Assembly: GCF_019976755.1 (NCBI RefSeq)
Contig: NZ_AP023441.1
Coordinates: forward strand, 4,523,501-4,587,500
Source of the DNA: Nostoc sp. MS1
Lineage (GTDB): Bacteria; Cyanobacteriota; Cyanobacteriia; Cyanobacteriales; Nostocaceae
Reading direction: 5' to 3'
Length of the DNA: 64,000 nucleotides
The notes under the pieces are model-generated. The model ran no database searches, had not been told where the DNA came from, and was given only the letters and a program-made list of their open reading frames with translations. The first letter of the stretch is position 1, and the number at the start of each line of letters is the position of its first letter. The translations under genes were made by a program, and so were the position numbers. Below are positions 27,181 to 36,056 of the stretch, piece by piece.

Positions 27181-27852
27181 CTACACCTCAATAGGATTTT
27201 TGGTTGTTTGATGCTGTGCTGTAGCAATTAACCATTTACCACCGGAGGGTGCTAAGGTAACACCACGGCGGATAGGTTTAACTGGATAGTTATCAACTAA
27301 TGCTAAATCCAGATTTTTTAATACTGTTGCCAACACCAATTTCATCTCATACAAGGCAAAAGCCATACCTACGCAGCGCCGATTACTGCCACCGAATGGT
27401 AGATACTCATATAATGAATACTGCTTTTCTAAAAACCGTTCTGGGTTGAACTCTTGCGGTTGGGGATATAAATCTGGTCTGATGACTTCTTTGGTAATAT
27501 TAGTAATGATATCGCCGTAGGCTCTCATGCGATCACCATGAAAAGGCGGCGTTAATAACTTGCGCTGGCGTTGGTGAGTTTCCCCAGACAGCAATAGTAA
27601 AGAGTTTTCACCCAATAAAGGTTGGAGAATTTGGGCTGATGCTTTAGCGTCTAACTGTTCTAAAGGAAGAGAAAAAAGTTGCTGCACTGCTTGAGGATTA
27701 CTTAAAAACACCATTGGCTGTTTATTTGTGAGCCATAGTGTAAAAAAATCACCGTGAGCTTTGGCAGATGCTTCCATCAATTGCAATGGCTGATAAATCC
27801 ACTGCAATAACTGCATGAATTTGGGTATCTGTGGACTATCTGGAAGTTTCAT
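27181..27852 (-). pseudogene. Internally deleted cytochrome P450 (CYP110-like)
   Basis: The frame has 223 residues, about half a normal P450. The N-terminal ~120 residues match CYP110-type proteins (MKLPDSPQIPKF, HGDFFTLWL, THQRQRKLLTPPFHGDRMRAYG). They then run directly into the C-terminal part RPDLYPQPQEFNPERF and heme-binding FGGSNRRCVGMAFALYEMK. The middle, with the I-helix AGxxT and the ExxR of the K-helix, is missing; the join lies near 27490. The frame is preserved across it. Without those helices it should not work as a monooxygenase, though the heme Cys is present. AGGAG eight bases before 27852 supports the start. Confidence 0.8.
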
Positions 27853-28006
27853 GACAAATGCTCCTATTAGCACTATCTTCACTAAGCTAACAGAAGTAGA
27901 AAAAACTGGAAGAAAACTTTATAAAATCTATCCCTAGATATTTTATACAAATCAGCGATCGCCACTAGAATAACTGAGAAGATTTATTTTTTTATACATA
28001 ATTTAT

Positions 28007-29305
28007 ATGGTAGACAGTTATGTTGTTGAACTATTTGTAATTGGTCTACTTTTGCTAGCTGTTACATTAGGTTCGGGTTGGATATCGCGTTTACCTCTAT
28101 CATTCGCACTGATATATTTATTTGTAGGTGTAATTCTTGGCCCTTACGGCTTTAATTTGATTAAATTACGGCAAGATGATGTATTTAATGCCGCATTACT
28201 TGAGAGAATCACAGAATTTGTAGTTATTGTTTCCGTCTTTAGCTGTGGATTAAAAATTATAAATCCATTTAGACGTGGTGTTTGGGATATTACAAGCCGT
28301 CTCATCGGCTTTTTAATGCCTATTTCAATTGTTGGCATAGCCCTTGTAAGTAAATTTTTATTAGGCATGGGTTGGGGAGAAGCTATTTTATTAGGAGCCA
28401 TTCTTGCCCCTACTGACCCAGTGTTAGCCTCGGAAGTTCAACTAACAGATATCAATGACAAAGATGAATTACGTTTCGGTTTAACTTCCGAAGGTGGACT
28501 AAATGATGCTTTAGCTTTTCCCTTTGTTTATTTTGGACTTTTTGCCATTAAAGATAACAATTGGAATAACTGGTTTAAACAATGGGTAGCAGTTGATTTA
28601 ATTTGGGCGATTGCTTCTGCTTTGGTAATGGGTTTTGTTGTAGGTAAAGCCATAGTTTGGATTGATCAAAAAGTGCAAAATCGCCTTTCTGCTGATGCCT
28701 TGATGGAAGATTTTGTTGCTATTAGTGCAATTTTATTAACTTATTCTTTGACAGAATTTGTTAATGGTTATGGATTTTTAGCGGTATTTATTGCTGGTTT
28801 AGTCGTCCAAGATAGTTATAGCAACCCTGAAAGACCAATAACACAATTAGAATTTGTTGAACGATTAGAAAGACTCTTAGAAATTGGTACAATTTTATTA
28901 TTAGGTTCAATATTGCTATGGAAACCAATAGTTGATTATGCCTATCAATCATTTATTATCGTCATTTTCCTATTCTTAATTATTAGGCCTGTAGGAGCCT
29001 GGATTAGCACCATTGGCAAACGTCCTTTAGACTCCCACCGCCGCAACTTCCATCCGGGAACCCGTTGGTTATTTGGCTGGTTTGGTATTCGTGGTGTTGG
29101 TTCTTTATATTATCTTGCCTACGCTTTAGGTAATGGTTTAAAAAATGAAGCGGGCGAACAAATTGCTTGGATCACTTACACCACTGTTGTAGTTTCTGTG
29201 ATTATACATGGCATATCTACTACACCCTTAATGAATTGGTACGAACGCAGCATTTCTAAAGAACAGAAAGCATCTGCGCCGGAAACTTTGAGTGAGGTTG
29301 AGTAG
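28007..29305 (+). CDS. NhaP-type Na+(K+)/H+ antiporter (CPA1)
   Basis: A 432-residue membrane protein with about 11-12 hydrophobic segments from residue 5 onward. The ion-binding region APTDPVLASEVQ (segment 5) and EGGLNDALAFPFVY (segment 6) carry the Asp pair typical of CPA1 exchangers, and FGWFGIRGVGSLYYLAYAL lies near the end. It should exchange Na+ or K+ for protons across the cytoplasmic membrane, for pH and salt control. No cytosolic regulatory tail is present. It is transcribed alone and ends against the CSP41-type gene, with a hairpin between. Confidence 0.92.
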   Translation: MVDSYVVELFVIGLLLLAVTLGSGWISRLPLSFALIYLFVGVILGPYGFNLIKLRQDDVFNAALLERITEFVVIVSVFSCGLKIINPFRRGVWDITSRLIGFLMPISIVGIALVSKFLLGMGWGEAILLGAILAPTDPVLASEVQLTDINDKDELRFGLTSEGGLNDALAFPFVYFGLFAIKDNNWNNWFKQWVAVDLIWAIASALVMGFVVGKAIVWIDQKVQNRLSADALMEDFVAISAILLTYSLTEFVNGYGFLAVFIAGLVVQDSYSNPERPITQLEFVERLERLLEIGTILLLGSILLWKPIVDYAYQSFIIVIFLFLIIRPVGAWISTIGKRPLDSHRRNFHPGTRWLFGWFGIRGVGSLYYLAYALGNGLKNEAGEQIAWITYTTVVVSVIIHGISTTPLMNWYERSISKEQKASAPETLSEVE

Positions 29306-29343
29306 GAGAATCAATTCAAAATTCAAAATTCAAAATTCGTCTT

Positions 29344-29385
29344 GAAAAGTTTCCTACGGCGGGAAACCCGCCTACAGAACTTTTC
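29344..29385. terminator. Hairpin between convergent nhaP-type and CSP41-type genes
   Basis: GAAAAGTT and AACTTTTC form the outer stem and GGCGGG-AAA-CCCGCC the inner stem, with an internal loop between. It lies between two gene ends facing each other and follows a CAAAATT repeat (29310-29338). It is a probable two-way terminator or dispersed palindrome. Confidence 0.6.
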
Positions 29386-29426
29386 GCAAAATTAAGAATT
29401 TTTAATACTCCTGACTCAGCACTCAT

Positions 29427-30365
29427 TTACTCAGCTTGGATGATTTCCTCGTCTACAGAGAAATCTATTTCGGCTTTATCGCGTCCATTTACTAAATAAT
29501 CATTTTCATAAGCATAAGCTAATCCAGAAATTAAATCATATTGGGGTTGCCAATTTAACTGAGTTTGTGCTTTATTTACTGATGCAAAAAAATGTTGCAC
29601 CCGCATGGGAAAGGCTTTGCGTTTGCCAAAGTCGAACTTTTTCGGGTCGTAATGGATAATTTTAATGTCATCTGGCGCTTTACCTACGGCTTGGGCGCAA
29701 GCACGGGCTAAACCATCAAAGGTGACATAGCGATCGCCAGAAACATTATAAACTTGTCCAATCGCCTGCTGATTCCCAATCACCTGCGACATTGCCGTGG
29801 CTAAGTCTTTGACATGACCTAGTTGAGTGATATGTAAGCCATTACCGGGAATAGGAATCGGGCGATCGCGTACAATGCGATCAAAGAACCAGCTTTCTAA
29901 ATCGTTATAGTTACGCGGCCCGTAAATGTATGTAGGACGAATCGAAGTAAAGGGTAATCCTTTTTCTTGTAAATAGGCTTCGGTTTCATGTTTACCCTTA
30001 TGGCGGCTTTTGGGGTCTACTTTATCCCCCTCAATGTGGGGTAACTGGTCAGATTTGAGATAAACCCCCGCAGAACTCATATAAACAAAATGCTGCACCC
30101 TATCTTGAAAAATTTCTGCCAGTGGTTGAGTATCACTTAACTCTCGCCCGTTATTGTCAAAAACGACATCAAAATTTTCTTGTGACAATTTATCTTTAAG
30201 CTGCGTGGCATCCGTGCGATCGCCTATAATTTGTCCTACTCCCTGTAAAGCTGGTAGCGGTCGATTACCACGATTAAAAAGGACTACTTCATGTCCTTGT
30301 TCCACCAGAATTTGAGTTAGATAAACCCCAATGAACCTAGTACCACCAATAATCAAAATTCGCAT
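29427..30365 (-). CDS. NAD-dependent epimerase-fold protein, CSP41-like
   Basis: A 312-residue atypical short-chain dehydrogenase of the type related to chloroplast RNA-binding protein CSP41. The nucleotide-binding GGTRFIGVYL starts it, with SSAGVY and RPTYIYGPRNYN later. The usual catalytic YxxxK is not present: the place reads DPKSRHKGKHE. That loss, and the family match, favour RNA binding or endonuclease function over sugar epimerisation. The upstream region (30394-30474) is a heptamer repeat element. Confidence 0.82.
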   Translation of the reverse strand: MRILIIGGTRFIGVYLTQILVEQGHEVVLFNRGNRPLPALQGVGQIIGDRTDATQLKDKLSQENFDVVFDNNGRELSDTQPLAEIFQDRVQHFVYMSSAGVYLKSDQLPHIEGDKVDPKSRHKGKHETEAYLQEKGLPFTSIRPTYIYGPRNYNDLESWFFDRIVRDRPIPIPGNGLHITQLGHVKDLATAMSQVIGNQQAIGQVYNVSGDRYVTFDGLARACAQAVGKAPDDIKIIHYDPKKFDFGKRKAFPMRVQHFFASVNKAQTQLNWQPQYDLISGLAYAYENDYLVNGRDKAEIDFSVDEEIIQAE

Positions 30366-30393
30366 ACGTTACCATCCCTGTGTTTTTTAGAGG

Positions 30394-30474
30394 CAGTTGA
30401 CAGTTGACAGTTGACAGTTGACAGGCTAAATTCACTGTCCACTGTCAATTGTCAATTGTCCATTGTCCACTCCC
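30394..30474 (+). repeat. Heptamer repeat element, left copy (CAGTTGA)n
   Basis: Four CAGTTGA units, then AAATTCACTGTCCACTG and a TCAATTG/TCCATTG tract. The same order occurs inverted at 35205-35286 across the glycan cassette. Confidence 0.85.
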
Positions 30475-30650
30475 TACTCCCTAGCCTCTGATTTGAGGTT
30501 ATCAGGTTGCTGTATCCCTCTGGAACATCTTGTGAAAGAATTACGTCTTAAGGTTTTATCTGGGGGCTTCCTATGTCTTCGTTACAAAGGGAAACTTTGC
30601 AGTTAACCTCACACATTGCTTAAGTTATCTTCTACATCTTAAAGTTAGCT

Positions 30651-31796
30651 GTGCCCTTGAAATATGCTCTTGTTCATGAGTGGCTGACACCAAAAGCCAC
30701 TGGCGGTTCAGAACTCGTGGTGCGAGAAATCCTGAATCATATTGATGCCGATTTATACGCCCTCATTGACTTTGAGTCTCAAAATCCTGAAAGTTACTTA
30801 TATCAACGTCAGATTGGCAAAACTTTTCTCCAACACTTGCCATTCGCTCGTAATGGTATCCAAAAGTACTTGCCATTTTTACCTTTGGCTATTGAACAAT
30901 TGGATTTACGCCAGTATGACGTAATTTTATCTTCATCCCATGCCGTAGCTAAAGGAGTTTTAACTACTGCTGACCAATTACATATTTGTTACTGTCATAG
31001 TCCTATGCGTTACGCCTGGGACTTAACCTTCGATTATTTACGGTATAGCAAATTAGGGAGTGGTGTAGCTGGTTGTATAACCCGATATTTGCTGCATCGC
31101 CTCCGCCAATGGGATGTGTTAAGTGCAAATCGGGTAGACTACTTCATCGCCAATTCCCATTACACAGCTCAAAGGATCTGGCGTTGCTATCGGCGGGAAG
31201 CCACAGTTATTTATCCCCCCGTAAATGTCGCAGAATTTCCTTTTATACCCCAAAAAGAGGATTTTTATCTGACAGTTTCCCGGTTAGTAAGTTATAAACA
31301 AGTATCTCTCATTGTTAAGGCGTTTAATAAATTACAAAGACCATTAGTAATTATCGGTACAGGTGCGGAAATGCAAGAGATTCGCCAGCTAGCTAACTCT
31401 AATATTCAAATTTTGGGATGGCAACCTGATGATGTAGTTAAAAAATACATGGCAACAGCCAAAGCCTTTGTCTATGCTGCCCGTGAGGATTTTGGCATAG
31501 CTTTGGTGGAAGCACAAGCTTGTGGGACTCCAGTAATTGCTTATGGCATGGGGGGTGCCACGGAAACTGTAAGAGATGTACGATCCTATAAAGATACAGG
31601 AACAGGTATATTTTTTAAAATGCAAACAGAAGCAGCTTTGGTGGAGGCAGTGGAAAAATTTGAAATGTATCAAGATGCTCTTGACCCTGAGTATATGCGA
31701 TCGCACGCTGCGGAGTTTTCCCCACAAAACTTTGCCAAGCGCTATCTAGATTTTGTAGACCAGTGTTATCAAAAAAAGCCTAATTTAGCCAGTTAG
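30651..31796 (+). CDS. Glycosyltransferase, GT4 family
   Basis: A 381-residue GT-B enzyme that would move a sugar from a nucleotide donor to a growing surface glycan. The N-terminal acceptor domain starts with ALVHEWLTPKATGGSELV; the C-terminal donor domain contains YLTVSRLVSYKQ and the EX7E-type motif in AAREDFGIALVEAQACGTPVIAYGMGG. The start is GTG at 30651; no ATG fits the conserved N-terminus. It begins a run of glycan genes on the plus strand with a sugar-phosphate transferase, gmd and the fucose synthase gene. The sugar donor cannot be told from the sequence. Confidence 0.9.
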   Translation: MPLKYALVHEWLTPKATGGSELVVREILNHIDADLYALIDFESQNPESYLYQRQIGKTFLQHLPFARNGIQKYLPFLPLAIEQLDLRQYDVILSSSHAVAKGVLTTADQLHICYCHSPMRYAWDLTFDYLRYSKLGSGVAGCITRYLLHRLRQWDVLSANRVDYFIANSHYTAQRIWRCYRREATVIYPPVNVAEFPFIPQKEDFYLTVSRLVSYKQVSLIVKAFNKLQRPLVIIGTGAEMQEIRQLANSNIQILGWQPDDVVKKYMATAKAFVYAAREDFGIALVEAQACGTPVIAYGMGGATETVRDVRSYKDTGTGIFFKMQTEAALVEAVEKFEMYQDALDPEYMRSHAAEFSPQNFAKRYLDFVDQCYQKKPNLAS

Positions 31797-31906
31797 GCAA
31801 AATTTTTTGTAATTGTTTTGTATGCTTTTGGCAATTTAACCCCAGATGCGCCTCCTTTTGGCTTTAAGATTGGGACTATGTGTGGTGTGGATTATTAAGG
31901 AGTATG

Positions 31907-32665
31907 ATGACTGCCCAGAGTTCACTCCTCTCCGGCAAACGACGCTTACAGCAAAATGCTAGCTCGTCTATGCGTTCTACTGTCAAGCGTGGTCAAAAAA
32001 CAAAGACACCTAAAATCAAACCCAAAGGTTTGTCTTTGCAAGGTATAAACGGAGAGTTTGCGAAAAGACTTTTCGATATCGTATTTTCGTTGTTGGTGTT
32101 GATTCTGTTCTCACCAGTCTACTTAATTTTGGCCTTGCTGATTGCTTTAAGCTCAGAAGGCCCAATTTTTTATGTCCAAGAAAGAATTGGTCAAAACTAC
32201 AAACCCTTTAACTGCATTAAATTCCGAACGATGGTTACTAATGCTGACGAGATTCTCGTACAGATGATGGAAACATCGCCTCAGTTGCGGCAGGAATTTG
32301 AAAGCAGCTTTAAGCTCAAAAAAGACCCCAGAATTACTAAGATTGGCAGATTTTTGCGAATTACTAGTTTGGATGAATTTCCACAATTCTGGAACGTTTT
32401 AAAAGGGGATATGAGCGTTGTTGGCCCCCGTCCTCTAGTCGCAGAAGAACTACCAAAATATGGTCATCATATTGAGCAAGTTTTGACAATAAAACCAGGC
32501 ATTACTGGGTTATGGCAAGTTTCTGGACGTAATGACATTCCCTATCCCCGGAGAGTGCAAATAGATTTACATTATGTTAAATCTAGAACTCTTTGGTTGG
32601 ATCTATGGATAATATTGAAAACAATTGATGTAGTAATCATGCCCAAAAATAACGGAGCGTACTAA
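31907..32665 (+). CDS. Polyprenyl-phosphate sugar-phosphate transferase (WcaJ/RfbP type)
   Basis: A 252-residue initiating transferase. One N-terminal membrane helix (FDIVFSLLVLILFSPVYLILALLIAL) is followed by the catalytic core: IKFRTMVTNADE, DPRITKIGRFLR, SLDEFPQFWNVLKGDMSVVGPRP and KPGITGLWQVSGRN. It attaches the first sugar-1-phosphate to undecaprenyl phosphate at the cytoplasmic membrane, starting glycan repeat assembly. The start is set at 31907 by AAGGAG at 31897-31902; an ATG at 31904 is too close. It follows the GT4 gene by 110 bases and probably shares its transcript. Confidence 0.9.
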   Translation: MTAQSSLLSGKRRLQQNASSSMRSTVKRGQKTKTPKIKPKGLSLQGINGEFAKRLFDIVFSLLVLILFSPVYLILALLIALSSEGPIFYVQERIGQNYKPFNCIKFRTMVTNADEILVQMMETSPQLRQEFESSFKLKKDPRITKIGRFLRITSLDEFPQFWNVLKGDMSVVGPRPLVAEELPKYGHHIEQVLTIKPGITGLWQVSGRNDIPYPRRVQIDLHYVKSRTLWLDLWIILKTIDVVIMPKNNGAY

Positions 32666-33150
32666 CAAAAACGTTTCTTTTAGTTAGGGGCATTACTTGC
32701 CCCTTAATCAAAATATCTTTTGCACTTTAGATGATTGGTAATAAATTAATAATTTACCTATTAAACATTAATTAGAAGATATATAAATCAAACAAAATCT
32801 AATCTTGTTATCTAGCTCTAAAATTCAAGACAATAGCTCTTTCTCTAAAAACAAGGTTAGTATAATTAATTTTCGCTTAATAAAACTACCATCAGTATAA
32901 AGTTTTGACAAAGAAAATATTCATCAAATCTTTAAGAACATGGCTAAAAAGCCCTAAATAACTTGATTTGTCAACCTCAAGGTTTCATTTTTCGGGAAAA
33001 CTTACACTTTGTTAAGTATATTTATTTACGATACAATCCACCTGTTCATTAAAACACGTAAGTTTACCGTTAGGTAATTGAGAGATTACCTGCTAGGTTG
33101 TATCAATTGACCTGGAAAATTTCATAACAGAAAAAGGAAATAGACAAAGC
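32666..33150. other. Intergenic region upstream of gmd
   Basis: No gene seen. A small hairpin, AGGTAAT-(6)-ATTACCT (33072-33091), lies about 60 bases before gmd and could be a regulator site or leader structure. The rest is AT-rich and probably contains the gmd promoter. Confidence 0.45.
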
Positions 33151-34230
33151 ATGAGCCAAAATAAGCGTGCATTAATCACAGGGATTACTGGTCAAGATGG
33201 TTCATATCTAAGCGAATTTTTATTAGAACAAGGTTATGAAGTACATGGTATTATTCGCAGGACTTCTACCTTTAACACAGATCGCATCGATCACATTTAT
33301 GAAGACCCCCATAAAGAAGGGGTGAGGTTATTTCTACACTACGGTGATTTAACCGACGGCACGACGCTACGCCGGATTTTAGAAGAAGTTCAACCTACAG
33401 AAATTTATAACTTAGGCGCTCAATCCCATGTGCGAGTCAGCTTTGATTCACCAGAGTATACAGTAGATGCTGTAGGCATGGGGACGCTACGGTTATTAGA
33501 AGCCATTCGTGACTACCAGCACCGTACAGGCACTGAAGTACGCTTTTACCAAGCTGGTTCTTCAGAAATGTATGGTTTAGTACAAGCTGTACCTCAAAGC
33601 GAAACCACACCATTTTACCCACGCAGTCCCTACGCTTGTGCAAAAGTTTACGCTCACTGGCAAACAGTAAATTACCGTGAATCTTACAATTTGTTTGCTT
33701 GTAACGGTATTCTTTTTAACCATGAATCTCCTCGGCGTGGAGAAACTTTTGTTACCCGGAAAATTACTAGAGCAGTTGCCCGTATTGTTGCCGGCAAACA
33801 GAAGAACATCTATATGGGTAATCTTGATGCCAAGCGAGACTGGGGTTACGCAAAGGATTACGTCCGGGCGATGTGGTTAATGTTACAGCAAGAGCAACCA
33901 GATGATTATGTGATTGCTACAGGCGAAACCCACTCTGTACGCGAATTTTTAGAGTTGGCGTTTAATCATGTAAATCTCAACTGGGAAGAATATGTAGAGT
34001 TTGATGAGCGTTATCTGCGCCCCGCAGAAGTAGATTTATTAATTGGTGATCCTACTAAAGCAAAACAAAAATTGGGCTGGAAACCTTCTGTCACCTTTGA
34101 GGAACTGGTGGCATTAATGGTAGAAGCAGACTTACAAGCCCTTGGTCAGACTTCACCCAACGGTAATGGTTCACTGCTACCACAGGATCTTGCTACTATT
34201 CGGCAAGAACTGGGCGTACTCCACTTCTGA
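33151..34230 (+). CDS. gmd: GDP-mannose 4,6-dehydratase
   Basis: A 359-residue extended short-chain dehydrogenase converting GDP-mannose to GDP-4-keto-6-deoxymannose. NADP-binding ITGITGQDGSYL is at the N-terminus; the active-site YACAK (YxxxK) follows SSEMYG; RRGETFVTRKI and NLDAKRDWGYAKDYV are standard Gmd boxes. Length is normal. The fucose synthase gene follows after 22 bases, so the pair make GDP-L-fucose together. Fucose is a known component of Nostoc surface and heterocyst polysaccharides, but its use here is inferred. Confidence 0.97.
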   Translation: MSQNKRALITGITGQDGSYLSEFLLEQGYEVHGIIRRTSTFNTDRIDHIYEDPHKEGVRLFLHYGDLTDGTTLRRILEEVQPTEIYNLGAQSHVRVSFDSPEYTVDAVGMGTLRLLEAIRDYQHRTGTEVRFYQAGSSEMYGLVQAVPQSETTPFYPRSPYACAKVYAHWQTVNYRESYNLFACNGILFNHESPRRGETFVTRKITRAVARIVAGKQKNIYMGNLDAKRDWGYAKDYVRAMWLMLQQEQPDDYVIATGETHSVREFLELAFNHVNLNWEEYVEFDERYLRPAEVDLLIGDPTKAKQKLGWKPSVTFEELVALMVEADLQALGQTSPNGNGSLLPQDLATIRQELGVLHF

Positions 34231-34252
34231 TTAATCTGCCAAGGATGAAAAT

Positions 34253-35197
34253 ATGACTTCCTTAGAACTGAACAATAAACGGATTCTCGTCACTGGTGGG
34301 GCAGGGTTTTTAGGTCGTCAGGTGATAGATCAGCTGTGTCAGGCTGGGGCTGATACGGAAAAGATTACTGTACCGCGATCGCGTGATTTAGATTTGCGTG
34401 TGTGGGAAAACTGCCAACGTGCAGTAGATCAACAAGATGTCATTATCCACTTAGCAGCCCATGTCGGCGGTATTGGACTTAATCGGGAAAAACCCGCCGA
34501 GTTGTTCTACGATAACTTGATCATGGGAACTCAGTTAATCCATGCAGCCCATCAAGCTGGAGTAGAAAAATTTGTGTGTGTAGGTACAATTTGTGCCTAT
34601 CCCAAATTTACCCCAGTACCATTTAAAGAGGATGACCTATGGAATGGTTATCCAGAAGAAACTAATGCCCCATATGGAGTTGCGAAAAAAGCGCTTCTAG
34701 TGCAGTTGCAATCTTATCGTCAGCAGTATGACTTTAACGGTATTTATTTGCTGCCAGTAAATTTATATGGGCCGGAAGATAACTTTGACCCTGGCAGTTC
34801 TCATGTCATCCCAGCCTTAATTCGGAAAGTTTACGAAGCCCAAGTCAGAGGTGATAAACAACTTCCTGTCTGGGGTGATGGCAGTCCTACCCGCGAGTTT
34901 CTCTATTCTGAAGATGCAGCGCGGGGTATTGTCATGGGAACTCAGTTCTACAATGAGTCTGAACCCGTAAACTTGGGAACAGGTTACGAAATTTCCATCC
35001 GCGATTTAGTTACTCTTATCTGCGAATTGATGGAATTTAACGGTGAAATTGTTTGGGAAACCGATAAACCCAATGGTCAACCCCGTCGCTGCTTGGATAC
35101 CGAACGGGCAAAGCAAGCCTTTAATTTCACTGCCCAAGTAGACTTTAGGCAGGGATTGAAGAATACTATTGATTGGTATCGGCAAAACGCTAACTAG
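34253..35197 (+). CDS. fcl: GDP-L-fucose synthase
   Basis: A 314-residue bifunctional epimerase/reductase that turns the Gmd product into GDP-L-fucose with NADPH. GGAGFLGRQV binds the cofactor; AHVGGIGLNREKPAEFF-like and CAYPKFTPVPFKED boxes match the family; the catalytic YGVAKKA has YxxxK. AAGGA eight bases before the ATG and the 22-base gap after gmd show translational coupling. It is the last gene of the glycan cassette and is followed by an inverted heptamer repeat. Confidence 0.96.
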   Translation: MTSLELNNKRILVTGGAGFLGRQVIDQLCQAGADTEKITVPRSRDLDLRVWENCQRAVDQQDVIIHLAAHVGGIGLNREKPAELFYDNLIMGTQLIHAAHQAGVEKFVCVGTICAYPKFTPVPFKEDDLWNGYPEETNAPYGVAKKALLVQLQSYRQQYDFNGIYLLPVNLYGPEDNFDPGSSHVIPALIRKVYEAQVRGDKQLPVWGDGSPTREFLYSEDAARGIVMGTQFYNESEPVNLGTGYEISIRDLVTLICELMEFNGEIVWETDKPNGQPRRCLDTERAKQAFNFTAQVDFRQGLKNTIDWYRQNAN

Positions 35198-35204
35198 GAA
35201 GTGG

Positions 35205-35286
35205 GGAGTGGACAATGGACAGTGGACAATGGACAGTGAAATTAACCTGTCAACTGTCAACTGTCAACTGTCAACTGTCAACTGTC
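35205..35286 (-). repeat. Heptamer repeat element, right copy, inverted
   Basis: Read on the minus strand it has four or more CAGTTGA units, then a linker with TTTCACTGTCC, then TCCATTG/TCCACTG units: the same parts in the same order as 30394-30474. It directly follows the fucose synthase stop codon. Confidence 0.85.
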
Positions 35287-35314
35287 AATTGCCTCCTACC
35301 TCCAATACGGAAAA

Positions 35315-35905
35315 TTGAACCAAGCAAGTAACTATCAAAAAACTAAAGTTGAACTACGCCGGGATTTAATTAAAACTCGGCGGTCTTTTTCTGTTGGGGA
35401 ATGGCGAGAAAAAAGCGATCGCATTTGTACTCTGTTGCAATCTTCCCCTCTTTTTACTCAAGCAAAAACTATTCTTGCTTATTTCAGCTTTCGTCAAGAA
35501 CCAGACCTCAGTCCTTTATATGCCATTACTACACACCGTTGGGGTTTTCCTCGCTGCGTTGGTGAATCCCTACACTGGCATAGTTGGACACCTGAAGCAC
35601 CTTTATTTACTAATGCTTACGGTATCAAAGAACCATCACCGCAAGCGCCAATTATTAATTCTGCTGAAGTTGATTTAATTCTCGTTCCCAGTGTTGCTTG
35701 TGACTACCAAGGATACCGTTTGGGGTATGGCGGTGGATATTATGACCGCTTGTTGAGTTCTCCAGAATGGTTAAACAAGCCTACTATTGGGGTTATTTTT
35801 GATTTCGCCTATGTACCCCAACTGCCTGTAGAAAGTTGGGATCAGCCTTTGCAAGGGGTCATAACGGAAAATCAGCTAAGGCTAACACAAATTCAACACA
35901 GATAA
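35315..35905 (+). CDS. 5-formyltetrahydrofolate cyclo-ligase
   Basis: A 196-residue enzyme converting 5-formyl-THF to methenyl-THF with ATP. The family signature is the C-terminal LVPSVACDYQGYRLGYGGGYYDRLL, with its Gly-rich ATP-binding loop; the N-terminal KVELRRDLIKTRRSF is typical too. The start is TTG at 35315, since no ATG fits the conserved N-terminus. Length is normal. It is probably a single-gene unit; upstream is a heptamer repeat. Confidence 0.93.
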   Translation: MNQASNYQKTKVELRRDLIKTRRSFSVGEWREKSDRICTLLQSSPLFTQAKTILAYFSFRQEPDLSPLYAITTHRWGFPRCVGESLHWHSWTPEAPLFTNAYGIKEPSPQAPIINSAEVDLILVPSVACDYQGYRLGYGGGYYDRLLSSPEWLNKPTIGVIFDFAYVPQLPVESWDQPLQGVITENQLRLTQIQHR

Positions 35906-36056
35906 TTTAACCTTCACAAAAGACTACCCGTGTTAACATCCTTACGGGATAAAAATTTTATTGCCATCAAAATCTCTCAATTTCTGTTTCAACCGAAGAA
36001 CTCGGATTTGAAGCCTGGAAGTTAAGGGATATCATTCCTACACGGAGTACCATTCA

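Noticed and set aside
30394..30474. Regular heptamer repeats resembling a CRISPR array
   Set aside because: Units are 7 bp, contiguous and without unique spacers; no cas genes are present. They belong to cyanobacterial short tandem repeats. The same holds for 35205-35286 and 24966-25035.
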